From Rathayibacter sp. VKM Ac-2856 (GTDB taxonomy: Bacteria; Actinomycetota; Actinomycetes; Actinomycetales; Microbacteriaceae), in the NCBI RefSeq assembly GCF_013205055.1, contig NZ_JABMLF010000002.1, positions 124,001-188,000 on the forward strand: a DNA stretch of 64,000 bases. The letters are read 5' to 3'. Made by a program: the position numbers and the translations under genes. Shown here one piece after another: positions 58,480-64,000 of the stretch. Under the pieces are notes generated by a model. That model saw only the letters and a program-made list of their open reading frames with translations. It did no database searches and was not told the origin of the DNA. Numbering within the stretch: position 1 is the stretch's first letter; the number at the start of each line of letters is the position of its first letter.

Positions 58480-58512
58480 CGAGCGCCCGACCCCGGAAGG
58501 GGCGGACGCTCG
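58480..58512. terminator. bS22 gene terminator
   Basis: cgagcg (58480-58485) pairs with cgctcg (58507-58512), with an inner cccc-ggaa-gggg hairpin. It lies 20 nt past the small ribosomal protein stop on the minus strand. Confidence 0.65.
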
Positions 58513-58531
58513 AAGGGGAAGAGGCGCGAGC

Positions 58532-58630
58532 CTACTTCTTGTTGCGACGCTGGTGACGAGTCTTGCGAAGCAGCTTGCGGTGCTTCTTCTTCGCCATACG
58601 CTTGCGACGCTTCTTGATGACAGAACCCAC
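58532..58630 (-). CDS. Small ribosomal subunit protein bS22
   Basis: Only 32 residues and easily missed. GTG start at 58630, TAG at 58532-58534. The peptide begins MGSVIKKRRKRMAKKK and ends RRNKK; 18 or more of the residues are Lys or Arg. It matches the actinobacterial AURKAIP1/COX24-domain protein found in mycobacterial 30S subunits and now called bS22. Codons CGT, CTT and AAG are favoured, unlike the C-ending style of the neighbours, as expected of a highly expressed gene. A gaggt ribosome-binding site is 5-6 nt upstream. Confidence 0.93.
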   Translation of the reverse strand: MGSVIKKRRKRMAKKKHRKLLRKTRHQRRNKK

Positions 58631-58766
58631 GAAGACCTCACAACGTTCAGGGGGTCGACCGCCCGACGGACGGCCGCTTACGAAAAACTGGCTCCCGCGA
58701 GCTTACACGACCCGGCCCCCTGCGAGAATCCGCGCCGACGCGCAACCCCTGGCGGCCGTCACGGCC

Positions 58767-59225
58767 TCACTTGCGGATCCTCAGCGCTTCCGCGACCTTC
58801 GTCGCTCCCTCGCTCACGCCGCGCTGGATGTCCTGCACCACCGTGCTGACCTGGTGGGTCCGCTCGGCGAGCGCCCGCCCGAGCGACTCGGCCCGCGCGG
58901 CCGCGGCCGCGTCGAGCACCGCCGCTCCGCTCTCGGCCTCGTCGGCCGCCCCGAACGGCAGCAGCCAGTCCTCGACGGCGACGAGCGGCGCGTACTGCAG
59001 CGCGTAGATCCGGTGCTGCCCGCTCTCGCGGACGGTGACGAGCCCCGCCTCGCGCAGCACCTTCAGGTGCTTGGACACCGTCGGCTGGCTGAGCTCGAGC
59101 TTCGCGACGATCCGCGAGACGCTCATCCCGCCGGCGCCCGCGGCGCCCTCGACCCGCTGCTCGAGCAGGAGCGAGAGGATGTCGCGACGGGTGCCGTCCG
59201 CGATCACCGCGAAGATGTCAGCCAT
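58767..59225 (-). CDS. ArsR-type HTH regulator
   Basis: 152 residues, ATG at 59225 with -10 TACCCT (minus strand 59232-59237) 6 nt upstream (leaderless). Winged HTH at about 1-85: DGTRRDILSLLLE, then VAKLELSQPTVSKHLKVLREAGLVTVRESGQHRIYAL. The C-terminal Ala/Glu-rich helix (about 100-152) may dimerise. No cysteine metal site is present, so a metal sensor is unlikely. Divergent from trkH. The target is unknown. Confidence 0.87.
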   Translation of the reverse strand: MADIFAVIADGTRRDILSLLLEQRVEGAAGAGGMSVSRIVAKLELSQPTVSKHLKVLREAGLVTVRESGQHRIYALQYAPLVAVEDWLLPFGAADEAESGAAVLDAAAAARAESLGRALAERTHQVSTVVQDIQRGVSEGATKVAEALRIRK

Positions 59226-59362
59226 TGCTCCAGGGTAGTCAGCGCCCTCCCCGCGGGGCAGGGTGTCGCCCGTGCGTATGCCGCGGGGCGCATGACGTCC
59301 GGCGCCCGCGGTGGTCGTCCGACAGGCGGGTAGCATGGCCGCGATCGAGTGGAGGGCCCGCC

Positions 59363-60817
59363 GTGGTGGTTCGGCAGCAGTTCCGCAGCCCCGTGGGCGT
59401 CTCGCCGGCCTCGCCGTGGTCGAGCTTCGCCCGGGCTCGCGACCTCGTCGACGACTTCGCCGGCCGCTCGCCGTCGCGCTTCGCGATCATGATCTTCTCG
59501 GCGCTGATCCTCGTCTTCACCCTGCTCTTCTCGCTGCCGGTGTCGAGCACCACGGGCGAGGTCACCCCGCTGCACGACGCGTTCTTCACCGCGATGTCGG
59601 TCATCTGCGTCACCGGTCTCGCCACGGTCGACATGGCGACGCACTGGTCGGCCTTCGGCCACACGATCGTCTTCCTCGGCGTCAACATCGGCGCTCTCGG
59701 CGTGCTGACGCTGGCGTCGATCATGGGCCTGGCCATCTCGCGGCGGCTCGGCCTCCGCGCGAAGCTGATGGCCGCGAGCGACTCGAACCCGCTCCGCATC
59801 CACTCCGGCCCCGTCGCCGAGGGGCAGGCGGTGCGCCTCGGCGAGATCGGCGGACTCCTCGCGACGGTCGCGATCAGCGCCGCCGTGATCGAGATCGTGG
59901 TGGCCCTGCTCCTCTTCCCGCGGATGCTGATCGACGGCATCCCGATCGGCGAGGCGATCTGGCACTCCTTCTACTACTCCGCGATGGCCTTCACGAACAC
60001 CGGCTTCGCCCCCAACGCCGCGGGCCTCACGCCGTTCGAGGACGACTACTGGTTCCTCGGGATCCTGATGGTCGGCGTCTTCCTCGGCTCGATCGGCTTC
60101 CCCGTCATCTACGCCTTCTCGCGCGGCTGGCGGCGCCCGCGCAAGTGGTCGGTGCACGTCAAGCTCACGCTGGTCACGTCGCTGATCCTGCTCGTCGCGG
60201 GCGCGGTGCTCTACATCGTGCTCGAGTTCGACAATCCGACGACCTTCGGCACCCTCGATGCGGGCGACACCGTCTTCCAGTCCTTCTTCCTGTCGACGAT
60301 GACGCGCTCCGGCGGCTTCTCGACCATCTCGATCCCCGACCTCAACGGCTCCAGCCTGCTCGTCACCGACATGCTGATGTTCATCGGCGGCGGCTCGGCC
60401 TCGACGGCCGGCGGCATCAAGGTGACCACGCTGGCGATCCTCTTCCTCGCGGCCTTCGCCGAGGCGCGGGGCAACAACGACATGGAGGCGTTCGGCCGCC
60501 GGATCCCCAACGACGTGCTGCGCCTCGCGGTCTCGGTCGTGCTGTGGGGAGCGACGACCGTCGCCGTCTCCTCCGTCCTGATCCTGCACATCACCAAGGC
60601 GCCGCTCGACCACGTGCTCTTCGACGTGATCTCGGCGTTCGCGACCTCCGGGCTCTCCACCGGGCTCACCGCCGAGCTGCCGACCTCCGGCGTCTACGTG
60701 CTGGCGCTGACGATGTTCATGGGCCGCGTTGGTACCGTGACTCTCGCTGCCGCGCTCGCTGCGAGCCAGCGCAGGCAGTTGTTCAGACGACCGGAAGAGA
60801 GGCCCATCGTTGGTTGA
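59363..60817 (+). CDS. TrkH/KtrB potassium channel subunit
   Basis: 484 residues from a GTG at 59363 with a ggaggg site; a second GTG follows at once. Four M1-P-M2 repeats; pore loops carry the filter glycines in SVICVTGLATVD, MAFTNTGFAPN, MTRSGGFSTI and FATSGLSTGL. It conducts potassium (sometimes with sodium) across the membrane and needs the RCK protein encoded next, whose start overlaps by 8 nt. Confidence 0.94.
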   Translation: MVVRQQFRSPVGVSPASPWSSFARARDLVDDFAGRSPSRFAIMIFSALILVFTLLFSLPVSSTTGEVTPLHDAFFTAMSVICVTGLATVDMATHWSAFGHTIVFLGVNIGALGVLTLASIMGLAISRRLGLRAKLMAASDSNPLRIHSGPVAEGQAVRLGEIGGLLATVAISAAVIEIVVALLLFPRMLIDGIPIGEAIWHSFYYSAMAFTNTGFAPNAAGLTPFEDDYWFLGILMVGVFLGSIGFPVIYAFSRGWRRPRKWSVHVKLTLVTSLILLVAGAVLYIVLEFDNPTTFGTLDAGDTVFQSFFLSTMTRSGGFSTISIPDLNGSSLLVTDMLMFIGGGSASTAGGIKVTTLAILFLAAFAEARGNNDMEAFGRRIPNDVLRLAVSVVLWGATTVAVSSVLILHITKAPLDHVLFDVISAFATSGLSTGLTAELPTSGVYVLALTMFMGRVGTVTLAAALAASQRRQLFRRPEERPIVG

Positions 60818-61481
60818 CCGCATCAGGTACGACGCCCCGGTGCTGGTGATCGGCCTCGGTCGCTTCGGTGCCGCCACGGCCGGCCAGCTCGACCGCCTCG
60901 ACCGCGAGGTCCTCGCGATCGACGCCGACGCCGGCCTCGTGCAGAAGTGGTCGGAGCGGGTCACCCACGCCGTCCAGGCCGACGCCCGATCTCTCGACGC
61001 CCTCGCCCAGATCGGCGCGCAGGACTTCCAGGTCGCCGTCGTCGCCGTCGGCTCCTCGATCGAGGCATCGGTGCTGATCACCGCGAACCTCGTCGACCTC
61101 AAGATCCCGCAGATCTGGGCCAAGGCGATCTCCCGCTCGCACGGCAAGATCCTCGAGCGGATCGGCGCGAACCACGTGATCTACCCGGAGGCCGAGGCGG
61201 GCGAGCGCGTGGCGCACCTGGTCTCGGGCCGGATGCTCGACTTCATCGAGTTCGACGACGACTTCGTGCTGGCCAAGATGTACCCGCCGAAGCCCATCCG
61301 CGGCCTCACCCTCACCGAGTCGGGCGTGCGCCGGAAGCACCGCGTCACCGTCGTCGGCGTGAAGAGCCCGGGCAAGCCGTTCACCTACGCGACCGAGCAG
61401 ACCGTGGTCTCGAACCACGACCTCATCGTCGTCAGCGGCACCCCCAGCGACATCGAGCGCTTCGCGGCCCTCGGCTCCTGA
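60810..61481 (+). CDS. TrkA/KtrA potassium uptake regulator
   Basis: 223 residues from a TTG at 60810 inside the end of the channel gene. RCK_N Rossmann domain with GLGRFGAATA (about 15-24), acidic D37-A-D (nucleotide ribose contact), and a C-terminal RCK_C domain (about 145-223). Forms an octameric cytoplasmic ring gating TrkH with ATP/ADP or NAD(H). Followed by a very long hairpin. Confidence 0.94.
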   Translation: MVDRIRYDAPVLVIGLGRFGAATAGQLDRLDREVLAIDADAGLVQKWSERVTHAVQADARSLDALAQIGAQDFQVAVVAVGSSIEASVLITANLVDLKIPQIWAKAISRSHGKILERIGANHVIYPEAEAGERVAHLVSGRMLDFIEFDDDFVLAKMYPPKPIRGLTLTESGVRRKHRVTVVGVKSPGKPFTYATEQTVVSNHDLIVVSGTPSDIERFAALGS

Positions 61482-61510
61482 CCCGCCTGCTCGCCCGCCC
61501 TCCCCTCGCC

Positions 61511-61563
61511 AGATGCCACTTATGAGCCCCCGACACGGCGTGTCGGGCTCATAAGTGGCATCT
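61511..61563. terminator. Very long hairpin between convergent genes
   Basis: Arms 61511-61536 and 61540-61563 pair over 24 bp (19 + 5) with a 2-nt C bulge and a 3-nt loop. The outer part (gatgccacttatgagccc) is AT-richer than its surroundings. It lies between the trkA (61481) and proC (61603) stops and can serve both. The extreme length and base composition suggest a mobile or repeated element, not just a terminator. Confidence 0.75.
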
Positions 61564-61602
61564 CGCGGCGGGGAGAAGGGGCGGGGGACGGGGACGGCGG
61601 GG

Positions 61603-62448
61603 TCAGGAGGCGGCGAGCTCTCGGGCTCGGGCCAGGGCCGCGTCGGTCGCGCGGGTGAAGAGGGCGGCGAGGTCCGCCTCCTGGAGCACGGCGATGGCGC
61701 GCTCGGTCGTGCCGTTCGGGCTGGTGACCCGGCGGCGCAGCTCGGCCGGGTCCTCCCCCGAGTGCACGAGCAGCTCGGCGGCGCCGCGGAAGGTCCCCGT
61801 CACCATGGTCGCGGCCTGCTCGGGCGTGAAGCCCTTCGCGAGCGCCGCGGCGGTCAGCTCCTCGACGAGGAGGAAGACGTAGGCCGGCCCCGAGCCCGAG
61901 ATCGTCGACAGCGCGTCGAGCTGCGACTCCGGCACCTCCACGACCTCGCCGACGGTCTCGAAGAGCCGGCGCACCAGCGCCAGGTCGCCCTCGCTCGAGC
62001 GGGTGCCCGCGCTGAGACCGGTGACCGCGCGCCCCACCACGGCCGGGGTGTTCGGCATCGAGCGCAGCACGGCGACCGACGCGGGCAGGTGCGCCTCGAA
62101 CGTCGCGACGGTCACGCCCGCGGCCACGCTCACCACGATCGTCCCGGGAGCGAGCGACCCGGCGATCTCGTCGAGCAGCGCGGGCACCATGTGCGGCTTC
62201 ACCGCGACCAGCACGACGGCGGCGCCCTCGACGGCCCGTCGATTCGCGTCCGGGTCCTCGGCGGTCGCGAACGCGGTGACCACCGGGTGGCCGCTCCAGC
62301 GCGCGGCCTTCTCGGCGTCGCGGTTCGTCACGCGGACGCCGCCCTCCACCTCGACACCGGGAGCGAGCAGCCCGCTGAGGATCGCGCCTCCCATCGAGCC
62401 GAGCCCGAGGACGGCGATGGACGGGAGCTGCACGGGTGCGTCGGTCAT
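61603..62448 (-). CDS. proC: Pyrroline-5-carboxylate reductase
   Basis: 281 residues, ATG at 62448 with -10 TACGAT (minus strand 62455-62460) 6 nt upstream. NADPH-binding GLGSMGGAILSGLL at about 15-28, VAVKPHMV, RSMPNTPAVVG and the C-terminal signature SGSGPAYVFLLVEELTAAALAKGF. Final step of proline synthesis. The C-terminal RRRVTSPNGTTERAI is standard. An ATG 51 codons upstream is in frame but lies beyond the promoter and is not used. Confidence 0.95.
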   Translation of the reverse strand: MTDAPVQLPSIAVLGLGSMGGAILSGLLAPGVEVEGGVRVTNRDAEKAARWSGHPVVTAFATAEDPDANRRAVEGAAVVLVAVKPHMVPALLDEIAGSLAPGTIVVSVAAGVTVATFEAHLPASVAVLRSMPNTPAVVGRAVTGLSAGTRSSEGDLALVRRLFETVGEVVEVPESQLDALSTISGSGPAYVFLLVEELTAAALAKGFTPEQAATMVTGTFRGAAELLVHSGEDPAELRRRVTSPNGTTERAIAVLQEADLAALFTRATDAALARARELAAS

Positions 62449-62591
62449 CCGCCCATCGTACGAAAGCGCGGCCGGCGAGGACGCGGCCGATCCGCAGCGC
62501 AAGGGGGATCCTGCGTCCCGGCACCCGCCTCCTAGGATGGGCCGACCACCCCCGAGCACCGCCCGAGCACCAGTCACCCCGAGGAGACACC

Positions 62592-63560
62592 GTGAGCGCA
62601 TCCGGAGGCGGTTCCGCCATCATCGCGGCGCTGGCCGCGAACCTCGGCATCGCGCTGACGAAGCTCATCGCCTGGTTCTTCTCCGGCTCGGCCTCGATGC
62701 TGGCCGAGGGCGTGCACTCGCTCGCCGACTCCGGCAACCAGCTGCTGCTGCTCCTGGGCGGCCGGAAGTCGCGCAAGGAGGCCGACGAGGAGCACCCGTT
62801 CGGCTACGGCCGCGAGCGCTACGTCTACGCCTTCGTCGTCGCGATCATCCTCTTCTCGGTCGGCGGCGTCTTCTCGATCTACGAGGGCGTCGAGAAGATC
62901 GCCGATCCGCACGAGCTCGAGAACGCCTGGCTGCCGATCCTGGTCCTCGTCGTCTCGATCTGCCTCGAGGGCTACTCGCTGCGCACCGGCGTCAAGGAGT
63001 CGAACAAGGTGCGCGGGTCGCAGTCGTGGCTGCAGTTCATCCGCCGGGCGAAGGCGCCGGAGCTGCCCGTCGTCCTGCTCGAGGACGTCGCCGCGCTCAC
63101 CGGGCTCGTCTTCGCGCTGCTCGGCGTCGGCCTCTCGGTGATCACCGGGAACACGGTCTTCGACGCGATCGGCACGATCATGATCGGCACGCTGCTGGTC
63201 GTCGTCGCGATCGTCCTCGGCGTCGAGACCAAGAGCCTGCTGGTCGGCGAGGGCGCCACCCCGGGCGACGTCGCCGCGATCCGCGCCGCCATCGAGGCCG
63301 GCTCGGACGTCGAGCGCATCATCCACATGAAGACCCTCTACCTCGGTCCGGACGAGATCCTCGTCGCCGCGAAGCTCGCCTTCCCCGCGGCCGAGACCGT
63401 GGGCGAGCTGGCCGCCGGGATCGACGCGACGGAGAAGCGGATCCGCGACGCCGTCCCGGCCGCCCGCGTCGTCTACCTCGAACCCGACGTCGATCGTGGG
63501 GCGGGCCGGCCCTCCGACGGCCCGGTCTCCTCGGCGGCCTCCCCCGGGAGCGCCGGCTGA
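62592..63560 (+). CDS. Cation diffusion facilitator transporter
   Basis: 322 residues from a GTG with a gaggag site; -10 candidate TAGGAT at 62533-62538. Six membrane helices; metal-site segments AEGVHSLADSGNQ (H and D of the first site) and LLEDVAALTG (E-D in place of the H-D seen in many zinc exporters), and a C-terminal cytoplasmic domain (about 225-300). It probably exports a divalent metal; the second-site LEDxxAL pattern leaves the ion open. One-base overlap with the next gene. Confidence 0.9.
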   Translation: MSASGGGSAIIAALAANLGIALTKLIAWFFSGSASMLAEGVHSLADSGNQLLLLLGGRKSRKEADEEHPFGYGRERYVYAFVVAIILFSVGGVFSIYEGVEKIADPHELENAWLPILVLVVSICLEGYSLRTGVKESNKVRGSQSWLQFIRRAKAPELPVVLLEDVAALTGLVFALLGVGLSVITGNTVFDAIGTIMIGTLLVVVAIVLGVETKSLLVGEGATPGDVAAIRAAIEAGSDVERIIHMKTLYLGPDEILVAAKLAFPAAETVGELAAGIDATEKRIRDAVPAARVVYLEPDVDRGAGRPSDGPVSSAASPGSAG

Positions 63561-64000
63561 TGCGCCGGGTCCTCGCGATCGTCAACGAGCGCGGCGCCGG
63601 TCTGGGCGCCCTCGAGCCGATGCTGCGCGATCTGGGCTTCGCGGTCGACGCGCTGGCGGGCACCGACCTCGACTCCGTCGACATCCTCGCGCCCGACCTC
63701 GTCGTCACGCTCGGCTCGAGCGCGGGCGTCTACGAGACCGCGCGGCACCCCTTCATCTCCCCCGAGATCGCCCTGCTGCAGGACCGGCTGCATCACCGCC
63801 GGCCGACCCTCGGCGTCTGCTTCGGCGCGCAGCTGATCGCCGCCGCGCTCGGCGAGGAGGTCCGGCCCGGCCCGACCCGCGAGGTCGGCTTCCGCGGCGT
63901 CGCGCCGAGCGAGGCGGGACTGCGCTCGCCGCTGCGGCACTTCGCCGACGTCCCGGTGATGCAGTGGCACAGCGACACCTTCGACCTGCCCTCGGGGACG
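63560..64000 (+). CDS. Class I glutamine amidotransferase, N-terminal part
   Basis: At least 146 residues; the gene runs off the window. The class I GATase fold is clear: PDLVVTLGSSAGVYE, nucleophile C87 in LGVCFGAQLIAAALG and QWHSDTFDLP, which matches GMP-synthase-like stand-alone amidotransferases (some handle gamma-glutamyl amines or FMN-related substrates). The catalytic His-Glu pair may lie beyond the end. Translationally coupled to the CDF gene. Confidence 0.88.
   Translation, partial: MRRVLAIVNERGAGLGALEPMLRDLGFAVDALAGTDLDSVDILAPDLVVTLGSSAGVYETARHPFISPEIALLQDRLHHRRPTLGVCFGAQLIAAALGEEVRPGPTREVGFRGVAPSEAGLRSPLRHFADVPVMQWHSDTFDLPSGT

Overview
The window is chromosomal DNA of a very GC-rich Gram-positive bacterium. 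It most resembles the actinobacterial family Microbacteriaceae (Rathayibacter, Curtobacterium, Clavibacter and relatives). The reasons are the GTG and TTG starts, the complete menaquinone gene set, the actinobacterial small ribosomal protein bS22, system-II cytochrome c maturation, and a dispersed extragenic palindrome whose core reads ggtctcgatacgcc, stem-loop, ctactcgacc. The species cannot be fixed from the sequence alone.

Layout. 0-7.5 kb: end of a GH13 alpha-glucosidase, an M23 peptidase, an inositol-phosphatase-family enzyme, an NmrA-like protein, a hipBA-type toxin-antitoxin pair behind a perfect AT-rich palindrome, tRNA-Tyr, a lytic transglycosylase lipoprotein, a YajQ protein and a NudK-like Nudix hydrolase. 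7.5-13.7 kb: palindromic repeats, a short UvrA-like ATPase, and the most striking gene here, a 1138-residue secreted protein built like a clostridial neurotoxin. 13.8-30.4 kb: ferredoxin-NADP reductase, polyprenyl diphosphate synthase and menG, F, D, A, E, B and C, interrupted by dps, an SDR, a GH15 glucoamylase-like gene and small membrane proteins. 30.4-35.3 kb: a four-carbon sugar-acid catabolic pair (ltnD-like, otnK-like), a GntR/FCD regulator and a nucleoside hydrolase. 35.3-36.6 kb: two unusual tandem-repeat blocks. 36.7-41.6 kb: ccsB-resB-ccdA-resA and a histidine phosphatase. 41.7-46.2 kb: an SDR, an ABC exporter and a divergent two-component system. 46.2-54.9 kb: an archaeal-type aspartyl-tRNA synthetase, then a TetR-controlled ABC sugar importer with a GH2 beta-galactosidase. 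55-64 kb: palindromes, a HTH regulator, a repeat-rich wall-spanning protein, a glutaredoxin, bS22, an ArsR-type regulator, TrkH/TrkA potassium uptake, proC, a cation diffusion facilitator and the start of a class I glutamine amidotransferase.

Main discovery. The protein at 13664-10248 (minus strand) has a Sec signal peptide, a HELMH zinc motif, a downstream QEVFTHGG segment matching the EELxTFGG signature that carries the third zinc ligand in botulinum/tetanus light chains, an RxxY pair 141 residues after the first zinc histidine (140 in BoNT/A), a DGF segment, a dicysteine linker, and a hydrophobic plus helical region resembling the BoNT translocation domain, including a PEL segment where BoNT/A has PEI. 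The receptor-binding domain of clostridial toxins appears to be replaced by bacterial Ig-like modules. No NTNH, HA, OrfX or P47 companion genes are visible.

Genome style. At least nineteen genes have a TAnnnT -10 element only 6-8 nt from the start codon (one more is a near match), so leaderless transcription looks widespread. This was used to choose several start codons. Extragenic repeats keep their stems by compensatory base changes, which shows that the hairpin itself is under selection.
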